Shown here one piece after another: positions 1 to 11,051 of a stretch of DNA of 64,000 nucleotides. A program made the translations under genes and the position numbers. The stretch's first letter is position 1. The number at the start of each line of letters is the position of its first letter. Origin of the DNA: Nephrocerus scutellatus (lineage: Eukaryota; Arthropoda; Insecta; Diptera; Pipunculidae); assembly GCA_947095585.1 (NCBI GenBank), contig OX352761.1, positions 114,191,890-114,255,889 of the forward strand, written 5' to 3'. The notes below the pieces were generated by a model. The model saw only the letters and a program-made list of their open reading frames with translations, was not told the DNA's origin and did no database searches.

Positions 1-3000
1 CAATCATATCGATTTGATCCTGCAGTGTCGGACACTCGGAGAGTGTAGGGGCAGGATATGCAATCGAGCAGAGCAATTCCATGACTAGGCGTGTTTGCGG
101 CAGGGTAATTTCGTTGATGCGATCAAGTAAGGGCTAAAAATATAAATATTTATATTATTTGTTATCATAGCAGAAGCGGTCCTAACAGCATTTACTTACT
201 ATTAAAATCATCCCCCAATTTTGAACTTCCTTAGTATACTTTCTATTAAGTGCCATGAGCAATTCAAGTGAGATATTTGTCATGCTGTGAGCCGATTTAT
301 CACAAGTCAACTCGACTAGCTTCTTAAGAATATACTTTTGTGTCAAGTCTCCAATACCAAATAGTACACTAAAAAATTCTTTTATTTAATAAGACATCGG
401 ATTAGGTTGAAGATGCTACATAACTGCAGCCTGGATCATCTAGCAAAAATCTTCAATCTAACCATTGAAAACTTCACCCCACCAAACGTATGGAAAATTG
501 CCAGAACAGTCACTGTGTTAAAACCTGACAAAGCCGCCCACGAAGGATCGTCTTATAGACCAATTTTGCTGCTTTCCACTATAGCCTCTTGGAGACCCTC
601 CTCTTCCACATGCTTCATTAGTATCTTAATCTTGACTGCCTTTAACATGGCTTTAGGAAACATCGCAGCACTACAAATGCTTTAACTCATATTGAGGACG
701 GTCTAAGCCACCGTCGTCCGCACTGACACACTACTGTCTGGCACTCGATCTGTCCAAGGTTGACCACTCTATCCTCCTACTATGTCCTGTAGGAGTTTCA
801 CTATTCCCGAAACCATTAAAAGGTAATTGTAAGCTCATATAAATGGCAGGAGAGCATATGTGGAATTTAGAAATTTGCTCAAAACATCGGAAACTTAAAA
901 TGGAAGTCCCACAAGGAGGGGATCTCTCTCCCATCTTATTTAATCTCTTATGTCTTGATCTATCACTTACGCCGATGATTGCTCTGTTGCTGCCTCTGGT
1001 GAAGATGTAAACGAGGTTACAAATAGGATAATTTCCTACCTGGCAGAACTCTCTGAATTCTTTAAAAAAGGGAAACTCAACGTTGCCTCCCAAAAATCAT
1101 CTGCTATGCTGTTCACTTCTTGAACCAAGGAAGTCAGGCTATCAGTTGACATACGCATCAACAATGAAACCATCCCTACAGTTAATAATCCCAAAATATT
1201 AGGAGTCATATTCGACAACCTCCTTACCATCTGTAGGCACGCAAAAAATGTTTGCAGTAAAGTGAGCCATAGTAATAGGGTTAGAAGAGCCCTAGCCGGA
1301 ACCGTAAGGACAAAGAAGTCCTTGTTACGACGTACAAAGCTATTGGTCGTTCAATTATAAACTACGCCTCGCCCATCTGGACGTCATTAGTGACACACAA
1401 TGTGTGCAATGTCTAGTCCAAACAAAATACAGCCCTTCGCATCGTAACTGGGTGCCACTCCATAACTAGCCCAGATCATCTTCATGACGAAACGTTATGA
1501 AGCAACATAACGAACTGTTGTCAAAACAGTTCTTGTTAGCCTGCCGCAGCCCCGCACACCCAGTTCACGACATCACGACATAGGAGATGCCTCCACGCTG
1601 CATACGTCAAGACATCAGGGCGTACAGAGACTGCATAGACCAAGTCATAACGGCCACCTGGAATCCCACCACTGTCCGTTCAGCCACAAATAGTATACAC
1701 TATGAAAAAGTCTCTGCAGCAGTCGCCCCAAGTCGCCTTGGTACACACCGTCCTCCCATAAATAAACCCCAGACAACCCTGGCACTACTTCGGAGTTAAA
1801 AAAGCATTATCCCTGGCACCAATGATCTCTGCACCGACTGTAACCAAGGCACCCATACTACCAACTACCTATTCCTCTGCCCCATTCACCACACGGATTT
1901 GGACGTTACAGACCTGTGTTCAAAACCTGTTGGCGCGGTATCTTTTTTTGGCCTGCCGACATAGCTCGATGACTATACACCACATTTAGTTAATTTTTTT
2001 GCTTTGCTTGCCATTAACCTTTAGTTAATTTGAGTATACTGTGAAATGTAATAGGAATATTTGTACTGCCAATGAGGGTGTAATGATTAAGGGTTTCTGC
2101 TTACTCTTGTTTCAGGCCTGGAGGTGCTACAACAACAAAAATAATCGGGATCTCAGAATTGTACATCTTCACAAGGCAAACTGCTATAAAACAGCAAACT
2201 AGGACAGTCGAGCTGTTATGAAAGCACTTGATCTCGTTTCAATAGACGGTTTTCACTCCTTGCAATTGCTAGAAAAACAAACTAACTTAACTGTGTGTCC
2301 GGTCACAGAGGGATTGCAGGAAACAAGAATGTACACGAACTTACCAGGGCTGTTTCAGTCAAAGAATTTGGAAAGGCAGCCAATTTAGTGCGTCAATTTG
2401 ACAAGGGGTGAAATCAACCTTTGTTCTTGGAAAAAACCACTTTGTCTATCCTACTGTGATAGAACTGCAGTGCTTAGACTATTAAATAAACTAAATAGGC
2501 CATATTTCTAAGGGATGTCTTGTCTCCAGAGGCAGAGTACATACACCGCTTAGAAGCTTAGTTATCAGAGCGAGTTTCTAGCTCCCTTTTGATTAAGGAT
2601 TTTCTACAGGAAGATTCTTCTCTATGTACTTACTTTCCTCAGGGAGGTGGTTCGTACCCATGTAAGTGAATGCCCTAGACAAAATAGACCGTCTCAGTGA
2701 AGGGTTATTTAAAAAAAATCCAAATTGACACACATAGTGAGAGTGCAATATATGTAAATCGAATTTTTTTGTAGTTAAAGTTCACTTTGAAAAACTAAAA
2801 GCAATTTATATCTTACATATATGAATTCCTAGCAAAATCCGCAACCACCTTGTGTTTCTCTTTCAGAAAATCGTGAATAATTTGCATTAGCGTATTCGTA
2901 TGTAACTCCAATATTGGAGAAAACTTTGCTATCGCCTCAACCAAAATATCACTTTTTATATGCTCCATTTTAATTCGCCTGCGAATCTAAGTATTGTATA

Positions 3001-6000
3001 AATTATTATTTGTGTTTCATTTGCATAAAATCATGAACTTGCAAGATTTTCCATGTAATTTGCTCGCTCTTCCTTTATGTTGATCATACCAAGAAGTATG
3101 ATGAAGTCCACTGATCTAAAACGAAACGAAACGAATTACTTTAACGTAATGTCAATGCCACCCTGTGTTTACCTGAACAGATGTGATGGCAAGGATTGTA
3201 TGATTTTCAGCCATACATCAAAAAATGTTTTCGAGCGTGTTAATCCCTGATATATGAAATGAAAAACATCCACTTGTGATTGTTTCTCTATTTCATTGTT
3301 TGCCGAAGATGTTTTCCAAGATAAAATTTCACGCAAACAACTTGCCAGCTGAATATTAAAGAGACAGATAATTTTTATTTCTACTACATATTGACATTTT
3401 TCTTCACCTCTCGTATACTTGGTTCGTTATCCTCATTTAATACCTTTAGCAGGAGTTTAATCAAAAGTGGCAATGTCTATAAAATGAATGCAAAACAATC
3501 ATAAGAAATATTATCCAGTAAAAATAAAAGTTGCGTACAGCATTTGGACACTGATCATCATCTTTAATAAATGCCAAGATTTTTTGCCTCAATTTTCCTT
3601 GCATTCTGGTCGATAGACAAAAGTTGGTTAATGTTTGAATAATTGTCGGGTGAAAAAGCTCCTTGCTGGATGGTATACTACCTCTGTGAGGAAAATAGAA
3701 AAAAAAATATAACATTCGTATTTGAAAAGGTATTTGAAGAACTTACAAAAGCATCTCTGTGAAGTCATCGTGTTTACCGGAATCAAGGATAACTTCCGCA
3801 GCAGCTATTATATTCCACTTTGCCGAATCAGTGGCTGTTGCAAAAATTTGTGTAATTCTTGAGTAGATTAAATCACCGTGTGTTAAGGTAACGTAACGGA
3901 GTTGTGACAGCATCAAGGGTAAAAGTGGAATATTGTTGCTTGTTGAAAGCACTCTAGAAGGTGGTCCAAATCATTTACAAATAAAATAAAATAAGCGTTT
4001 TTGATTAGTAAATAGGAAAATTGTTTAACATACTTGTAAAAATACAAGTATTACTTATAGGTTATAGGCTATTACATTTGGTGAGTAGAGTTACGATTTC
4101 TCTCTCGTAGTTTCGGTTTAGTGTTTAATTTTCAAACCACAGCCGGGTTTTGATCTAATTTTTCATTGACAGCTTTCAGTTTCGGCTTTGAAGATAGCAA
4201 ATGTAAGGAGCTATAGTAATAATACTGGAAATAGGTTTGGGAGTTGAGCTCTAAACGCTGCCCTTAGCTCAGCCAGCTAAGCTTTTGCGATTGTAGCTAA
4301 ATTATTTTGCATAGCTTAAGGCTGTGGCTCCAGCAGAGACAAGCAAGACTGATCTGAATTTTAATGTCACCAATTCACCGCGTAAAGAATTCCATCGAAC
4401 TAAACAAAAGTAATATAAACATGTATCCGACCGCCACTCGAACACCTATATAGAATTGATAATTAATAAGGCCATGCTTGACTGGACTAGTAACTTTCTG
4501 ATCGTTCAAACGAGGTCGTATTGCATGGTTTCAATGTTCACCGCATAAATGCTGGTGTTCCCCAAGGCTCTGTTTTGTCACAGACATTCTTTCACATTTT
4601 CATTAATGATCTCCTATCCGCTACTTCTAATCCAATTAATTCTTTCGCTGGCGAAAGCACTCTTAGCTTTTTATATGATTGTACACTTTCTGCACGCCCA
4701 TCCTTTATCGATGACTGGATCTTGCATTAAATAAACAGAAAACTCGCAATACTGGCTATGTGTGTCAACAACAAGCTTCGTTGGAATGACCACACATTCG
4801 CCATCGCTAAGAATGCTGCGATATGTTTAGGTTTCCTTAAACGGTGCAAGGTGTACTTCACTAGACAGAACCCAGAACCGCGCGATAAAACTGATTGGTG
4901 ACGTGAATATCGCGAAAAGAATCAAATCGTAGGAATGTTTGCCTTTTACTGTTTTATTTTTTTTTTCCACAAGCGGTGTTCAAAATAAATATCAAAATGC
5001 ATCCCGCCCATCCTCCACCACAACACGCAATACCCCGTCAACTTGAGCTCACGGGTCTACCATTGCCCAATTCTGTTTTTCCGCATTTGTATGACCTACA
5101 GTAATTTAAGACACGCATAGAGTTCTCATCTTTTCATCTCCCTTATTTCCTAACGCCAACACTGTGCTAAGCATTATAAGGGTAAAATTCCCTTAAGCGT
5201 GTGTTCATCTTAGAAATGAAATGAATTGTGTGATTGCTTGTTATTTATGGAAAATTACATTTATAAGCCAATTTTTATGAAATTTTCAATGTATATTATT
5301 GGCAGGTCTAGATAGATTATAGACTTTTCCCCTTCCCCCTCATAGGGTGCGGGAAATGATAAATGGTCATATCAGCCACATTTACTAACCCATTTTCTTG
5401 TAAATTATTGGCAGGTGGAGGAAGGTTTAAGCACAGATTATATAATATATGTGCAGATATCTCATGCCCATGCATTCGTTTGAGGCAAATCGAATTATTT
5501 CAGATCGGACACGTTTGTCCGATCTAATGACTTCGAATTATTAGTACTTGATAATTTCGAAAGATCTGTGTTCCATTTTATTAAGAAGTACTTGAGTGCA
5601 GATGTTATAATGAACTCAAATTTTAGAAGTCACAGTAAAATAATTTTGTGAACGTCCATAAGCGTAAGACATCTAGGTATTTCGAGACAAGACATGGTGG
5701 TATTTGGAAGGTGAAGGTTCATGTGTAAGGGTAGCGAAGCGGCTAGTTTTCTATAAGTTTAAGGTCTGGCAAACATGATGGCCATTGTAAAAGTTCAACA
5801 TTTTCACTGGCAACAAACAAACAAACGATTTAACAATGGGAGCATATGAGTATATATGAAAATGTTCCAAAGAGATCGTGCCTTTTCGGAAAAGCTGATT
5901 GTAACACCGATTTGTAGCTATTTCCTTTCATTTTTGAGCTTTGTGCCACTAAGTTCCCTTCTCTGCTATGATTGCGGTTTAAAAAGTGCTCCACTTTTCT

Positions 6001-9000
6001 TAAATCGTGGAAGTAAAAGTTGTAGCCATCCGGTCCATCTAAATTGAACTTTTCTCGTCAGAAAAGACTACTTTTTTCCAGTTATTCGAACATGCTCCTT
6101 GTTGCACATCCCAGGTCATTAGATCTTTCGCAAACTGTAAGCGTTGAATCTTTCGCGAAGCATTATATGGTGGTTTTTTCTTCAGCTTTAGTCACTTGAG
6201 GTGTTTGGAACTACGAATCACACGACAAACTGTATTTTTATTTGGTTTTTTAACCTTCAAACGAAACGACTCCAAAAGGACCCAAAAAAACTACCAAAAG
6301 ATAATCAAGGGCAAACCGTGCATATTTATATAATATATCCCATCCTCTCTGTCTGTTTAAAATGAATATTGTTTTATTATTTTGTAAGTAGTTGTCGAAT
6401 TTTGTATTAGTTTGTCAAAATTTGAAAATTGAAAATTTGCATTTAACAAAAATTAATTACAACCAAACCCAGCTCAACCACGCTCATGGAAACGTAGTAT
6501 ATTATTTATCCTCAAACCTTGGTGTAGCTGAAGATGTTCAATACTTGTTGAATACTGTCACGCTTAAAATAGATTGTAGGCGGATTTTAATGTCAAAAAT
6601 TCTAATAAATGACTTTTGGTGTTTTTTTTTGTTTGCCTGTACATTTATCGGTTGTATTCTAATATGAACTATAGGAATTATAGTGAACAAAAATTGTATA
6701 CTCGTTATAGGATGCGTTTTTGTTCCATTGGTTATCTAATCACAACTACTTGCTAGAAGTTATTTTCAATGAAAGACAGCTAATGTTGCAGCTTTCTTGC
6801 ATGTAAATAGCGTGTGTGGCACATGCACCGTAGCAGCTTTGACATTCAATTGTCAGACATTATCCGAAATACGTCAATGCGATTCCAAAAAAGACGCTTA
6901 AATCGAATGTCATGAGTTGTGTAGTTAGTAAATAGTTGTGATACATGCAAGCGATTAAACATCACATAATATTATTAACGTTTATATGCAACATATAGTG
7001 CACTGAAATCCTCAAACTCTATCGCTTACGGATTGTTAGATGATTGTCTTATTTATTATCAGCAAGTCTAACATTTTCCATTACAAATATTATAAAGGTA
7101 AATATTCGTACATAATAGAGTAATAACAAGTATTGGTGAGCATAAATGATTTAAATATTTCAGCCTGAGCCTGGCACGTACATAAGTTTTTTCATTTTAC
7201 GTCCTAAGCGTAAATCCGTAGCTTTTTGCCCAGAAACACAGAGTGCTTATTGTTTCATCAAACATTAACTGTTATTGGATTGACTATGGGAAAAACTGGC
7301 ACAAAAAAAGTTCGAAAATCCATTTCATTGGGAACTAAATTGGTAGTTCTTAAAAGATTTGAACGTGGCGAGCGAACTGTTGATATTCGCAAAGCAATGG
7401 GACTAAGCATTTCCACTATAAGAACTATTTTTTTAAATTCTGAACGTATTCGTAAAATGGCAGAAAGATCAACTGCTTCAAGTGCTGGTAGAATTACAAT
7501 AGCACGCTCGGATGCGTTCGAAGAAATGGAAATGTTATTGTCGAAGTGGATTGAAAATCAAAACAACCACAACTGCGCGTTGTCAGCGGCCGTCGTTAAA
7601 GATCAAGCAAGGACCATATATAAAGAGCTCACGAAGCACAAGTCAAACGTTTTTAAATTTACAGCCAGCGAAGGCTGGTTGACTCGTTTTAAAAAACGCT
7701 TCGGATTTAATAGTGATTATCAATGTAAAGACCAACTATTGTTTTTGAAGAGCGCCGATATTGATAGTATGGCTAAAAGCCATGAGAATGAAATCGTACA
7801 ATTGGAGACAAAAACAAAGAAAGTTATTAAAACCAACGACTTCACATCACCTAAACTTGAAATTGAGTGTCTACAAGATTGTGAATTTGAATTCATTAGT
7901 AGCAATGCTGAACTTGATACAAACCTGGCAGTCGAAGAACAAAATAATGCATTACTTGATACAAACCTGAGACTCGAAAAACAAAATAAGGCTGTACTTG
8001 AAACAAATCTGCCAGTCGAAGAACAAACTAAAGTATTTCAGCACTTAGAGGATATATTTGCGATTCTAGAAGAAAAAGATCCAAATAAGCAGCGAAGTAC
8101 AAGAGTCATTGAAGAAGTTAGTCAACTGTTTAGCTGCTATAAAGATATGTCGACAAATCGCAACAATTTAACAACAACCAAGGCATCTAGGTAAAACCCG
8201 TTCTTTAATTATACGAGTAACTTCACGAGTTACTTATCAAATATTTAATATATGTATATATTCCACAGCAAATTACATGAAAATGATAAATCCCTTTTCA
8301 CCGTGGATGAAATAATGTCTCTTATAGAGGATATAACCTCGAGTTTGAGTAGCTGCAATTCAAAAATGGATCAATTTAATGCGATTGCCAAGTTAGCTGT
8401 AAAGCACTTATTTTCTAATATTGCATAATAATGTATAAAATATTTGTATAAGTATTCGATGTTTTTTCTTAGTTGCTAAGAAATGGATTTCTTTTGAAAT
8501 AGACCCGACCTCATAAAAAGTAAAATATTTACATTTTCTTTAGTGTTTGTACATAATATGATGTTAAAATACTATTACTACTTTTGTTATCCAGTTAACT
8601 TTATAATTTCTCAATTTTTTGTGAATTAATATCCTCTTTTACCAAGAAATTTACTTTAGTGCGAAGACATTTCATGTTTGTGTATCGTTTTTTAAAAGAA
8701 AAATTTATAAATACGTAAAATCATGCATTCAAATTTCGTTAACTGGGTAATAAATAATAACAGTCATTTTATTTTTACGTTGTATTTTTTGGTTATAATC
8801 GCAAAATTGAATTATCTAAAATTATTATAGATTCCCTCGCACATTTTGTTATACATTGTTAGGAAGACATAAAAGTCTTGATGTATTTTTGTAGTATCGA
8901 AATAAATTGTTTTTGAGGTCGGGCCTATTTTACAGATTGACCAAATTGTCTTTCACGCCTTCTTAATGTTTGGTATTTTAAGATTCCTTAAAAATTCCAT

Positions 9001-9836
9001 ATATTTTATTTGTAAATTATTCACGGAAACTGGTAAATGGGTTACTCACTCTGTTCTTGCGTATTCGTCAATTTTTTCCAATAAAATAGCAACAACACTA
9101 TCTCGCAAAAATTCAATCATTAAAAAATTTACAATCATACTATCCTGGGACTGATAGACACTATCCTCACCAGGGATACTAATTGTACAACCACTGAGCA
9201 GTTTTAAAGCAAGTGAAGGTTTTGAGGAATTTGGGAATGCTGCCGCGGGCGGTTTTCCACTGAGTGCGATCCCAAGGCCAGTTTTGAATGTTTCAACATT
9301 TTCAGGATAATTCTGGCATTTAACGAAAATCTCACGAAATTTGCTTACAAAACTGACATGATCACAGGCTGTGGAAAATATTAATATTGAGTCCATTGAA
9401 TGTTTTATTATGCCAAATTTTGTACTTGTCTTACATAAAACAAAATTATCAGCTTCGTCGAGATTAACGCCGGCCTTAATCAACACCAACTCAAAGTATG
9501 TATTTGGCGGACGATGCATTTGCGAGCGTGATTGCGTCCGGCATAATGTGCTGCTGCGCTGAGATAAATATCGTTGCGTTGGTTCTTGACTAGCAGGAAT
9601 GGTGTCCTGACTGAACATGTCAACATCTCTTCCGTCGGCATCCTCATCCGGCTTCTTTTGGGTTAAGTCATTTCTCTTAGGGAAAATGTTACTCGTTATT
9701 GTTTGTTAATTAATTGATAATTTGGTTTTCTTACTGCAATTTTTATTGTTGTGTTCTCGTCGATTGCCCTGAGTCTTTTGTTTTCATTGATGTTATCTTT
9801 TTTACCCAACTTGTTTAATTTCCGATTTCTATACAT
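1..9836 (-). CDS. Fancd2: Fancd2, Fanconi anaemia group D2 protein, N-terminal half (3' end outside window)
   Basis: FANCD2 pairs with FANCI as a DNA clamp in nuclear interstrand-crosslink repair. I built ten exons on the minus strand by matching reading frames across splice sites: 9735-9836 (ATG), 9050-9675, 3747-3953, 3539-3683, 3408-3476, 3173-3348, 3043-3115, 2817-2986, 200-368 and 1-133 (continues past the edge). Phases agree at every junction, giving about 623 residues. Residue order follows vertebrate FANCD2 throughout, e.g. NIPLLPLMLSQL, then LPLLIKLLLKVL, then ANYMENLIRRRIK, then LPQTRLVMELLCSIAY. The protein is helical-repeat; I see no catalytic motif and expect none. In the human protein the monoubiquitinated lysine lies only about a dozen residues beyond the point where the window ends, so it is not visible. 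The intron between exons 7 and 8 has a GC donor. Introns 2 and 8 carry transposon debris and a nested gene. Confidence 0.92.
400..2010 (+). mobile_element. Decayed jockey-type LINE (reverse transcriptase to C-terminus) in Fancd2 intron 8
   Basis: Frame-shifted but readable reverse transcriptase of a jockey-clade non-LTR retrotransposon. It starts near 407 with a segment ending YRPILLLS (the RT motif where jockey elements read YRPISLLS), continues through a degenerate YADD region near 960-1000 and a thumb region near 1290-1480, and ends with a basic C-terminus (PPRCIRQDIRAYRD) and a final piece near 1900-1985. Several stops and frameshifts make it non-functional. It lies antisense to Fancd2 and accounts for most of the 2.4-kb intron. 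Confidence 0.8.
2120..2500 (+). mobile_element. LINE RNase H fragment
   Basis: One frame around 2296-2390 reads VSGHRGIAGNKNVHELTRA, matching the conserved His-bearing C-terminal motif of LINE-encoded RNase H (usually VPGHxGIxGNExADxLAR). The rest is too decayed to place. It belongs to a different LINE lineage from the jockey fragment just upstream, which has no RNase H. It lies in Fancd2 intron 8. Confidence 0.6.
2987..3042 (-). other. Fancd2: GC-AG intron in Fancd2
   Basis: The intron between exons 7 and 8 is 56 nt and starts GCAAGT instead of GTAAGT, ending TTAG. Splicing here keeps the reading frame and joins ANYMENL to IRRRIK with the same residue spacing as vertebrate FANCD2. No nearby GT donor keeps the frame. 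GCAAGT is the usual form of the minor GC donor class. Confidence 0.75.
4440..4900 (+). mobile_element. LINE reverse transcriptase fragment
   Basis: Contains the RT palm motif INAGVPQGSVLSQTFF, then FINDLLSATSNP and a damaged FADD box (FAGES). Further on, NNKLRWNDHTF and AAICLGFLKRCK match the thumb region of jockey-like elements. The same family recurs at 28725-28920. Frameshifts and missing termini show a dead fragment; it sits in Fancd2 intron 2. Confidence 0.75.
5502..5525. repeat. Perfect 10-bp inverted repeat
   Basis: AGATCGGACA and TGTCCGATCT face each other across a 4-base loop (CGTT). The surrounding sequence (4900-5730) is AT-rich Fancd2 intron 2 without recognisable coding content. 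Function unknown; it could be a terminus or loop of a decayed DNA transposon. Confidence 0.6.
5740..6270 (-). mobile_element. Tc3-like transposase remnant
   Basis: Read on the minus strand, pieces match the Tc3 transposase in order: a helix-turn-helix end (RVIRSSKHLK), KKPPYNASRKIQR, NWKKVVFSDEKSS with the first catalytic Asp, LDGPDGYNFYFHDLRK, and SREGN followed by decay. Several frame disruptions; no complete ORF. It lies in Fancd2 intron 2 in the same orientation as the host gene. Confidence 0.75.
7286..8428 (+). CDS. CENP-B/Tigger-type DNA-binding-domain protein, nested in Fancd2 intron 2
   Basis: Two exons, 7286-8190 and 8269-8428 (78-nt intron, GTAAAA...CCACAG, phase kept), encode 354 residues with no internal stop. 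Residues about 10-60 form a Psq/CENP-B N-terminal helix-turn-helix (KVRKSISLGTKLVVLKRFE, then GLSISTIRTI). Residues about 80-142 match the second CENP-B helix-turn-helix (LLSKWIENQNN, then EGWLTRFKKRFGF). Nothing resembles the DDE catalytic domain that follows in Tigger/pogo transposases. Instead residues 210-251 hold three imperfect 14-residue repeats (LDTNLxxEEQNxA type), followed by acidic helical sequence. The ATG at 7286 was chosen as the first methionine before the domain. An intact spliced ORF without a nuclease suggests a host gene derived from a transposase, probably a nuclear DNA-binding protein; that is inference. It runs antisense to Fancd2. Confidence 0.75.
8497..8930. mobile_element. 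MITE-like element with 17-bp terminal inverted repeats
   Basis: The left end AAATAGACCCGACCTCA and the right end TGAGGTCGGGCCTATTT are inverted copies differing at one base, 434 bp apart, around AT-rich non-coding DNA. I could not define a target-site duplication. A lone similar end (TGAGGTCGTGCGCCTATTT) is at about 30747. The element starts 68 bp after the stop codon of the CENP-B-like gene. Confidence 0.6.
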
Positions 9837-10102
9837 TCTATTTCACAAGAACAAGTTGTTACTTTTTAAGAATTAAATCAAAATAAATAAAAATATTCGT
9901 TAGCTTTTTCTCAGATTTTTGGAGCGAAATTATGTTTGAAAATGACGTCTTTTGACATGCGATGTCATGTTGTCATGTCAAAGCAAACGCTGTCAATTAA
10001 TAATTGACATCCAGAGGTAACTTTCAAACAACTTTGGCTAAACTACGATATAGCTTTTCACACGCCCATAGACGAAGTGACTTTTTCATAATCTATTACT
10101 AT
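9837..10102. other. Fancd2 upstream region
   Basis: AT-rich sequence immediately 5' of the Fancd2 start codon and upstream of the MITE at 10103. It should hold the Fancd2 promoter and 5' UTR, but I see no element clear enough to name. Confidence 0.4.
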
Positions 10103-10386
10103 GGGTCTATTCTTTTATTCAACCCGAGCGAGCAGTGTACGTCAAAAGTGTACACCGTGTTTTTTTATTAAACCGGGGTAATTTTACTCTGTACTCTGTG
10201 TTTTTTGTCTGAACCGAGCACGACACTGTGTATACACAGTTTCCTATTTTTTACTCTGAAATGAATATCAGTGTAAGGCAGAGTAAGAGCGATTAAAGTT
10301 ACCCAGTGTACACACCGAACATTTTTACGCCGTACGCTCGGTGTACTCCGGGTAACTTTACTCGCTCGCTTTACAAGAATAGACCC
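10103..10386. mobile_element. MITE, 284 bp, with inverted ends and TAT target duplication
   Basis: The left end GGGTCTATTCTTTTATTCAA and the right end, whose reverse complement starts GGGTCTATTCTTGTAAAGCG, are inverted copies; both then contain CGAGCGAG. TAT is present on both outer sides (10100-10102 and 10387-10389). Inside are further mirrored pieces such as the GTGTAC and TTACCC motifs, so the element can fold on itself. No coding capacity. Short GGG-starting ends suggest a PIF/Harbinger-type parent, uncertain. Confidence 0.75.
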
Positions 10387-10389
10387 TAT

Positions 10390-11051
10390 GTTTCCAAGAT
10401 TCTGAAACGGTTGGGTTGGGTTGAAAGTAATATTCGTAAAATACAAAATGGCGTGACGCGTTTCCATGTTATCATGTTGAAACTGAGTTGAAATTTTAAC
10501 CATAGAATACAAAATCTAACGACTACATACAAAATAATAACAGCGCTGTGGTCGGAATAGTAATTGTCTAATGCTTAATACTTGAAAATCTAAATACATA
10601 GCCATTTCTAAGCAGCTGATGGGCTTGTCATATTTTCCTCCAATCACACTGAGTAACACCCTATAGACTATGTTGGAAAATCAAAACATTGAACTCTCAA
10701 ATTAACTTAGCTCCAGGAAAAACTTATGGAGTGCTTGGTTCATTTTGGGCCACACGCTTAATCCATCTTTTAAAAACTAGAATTTTTCTAGCAAAAACAG
10801 CGGTACCAGTGGTTGCGAAATTAACTGTAATTGCTGATATGCATCTAAAAGAAAACTTATATGTTGTTTTTAATTGCCATAGTAAGTTGTCTTTGGAAAC
10901 ATTTTACTTGAATTCATAATCTTCATAGATTTTCCTTTTAATAAATCCTTATCAATACTACATTGTGTAAAATTTTAGTTTATAATATATAATGTCATTA
11001 TAATTAATACAAAAATTGCTAATTGTATCGTACACTCGTTTGTAATGATTT
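10390..11051. other. Gap between Fancd2 upstream MITE and p31comet 3' end
   Basis: AT-rich non-coding sequence. The short open frame at 10689-10919 has no recognisable homology. The stretch next to 11051 should hold the p31comet 3' UTR, without an obvious polyadenylation hexamer. Confidence 0.4.
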
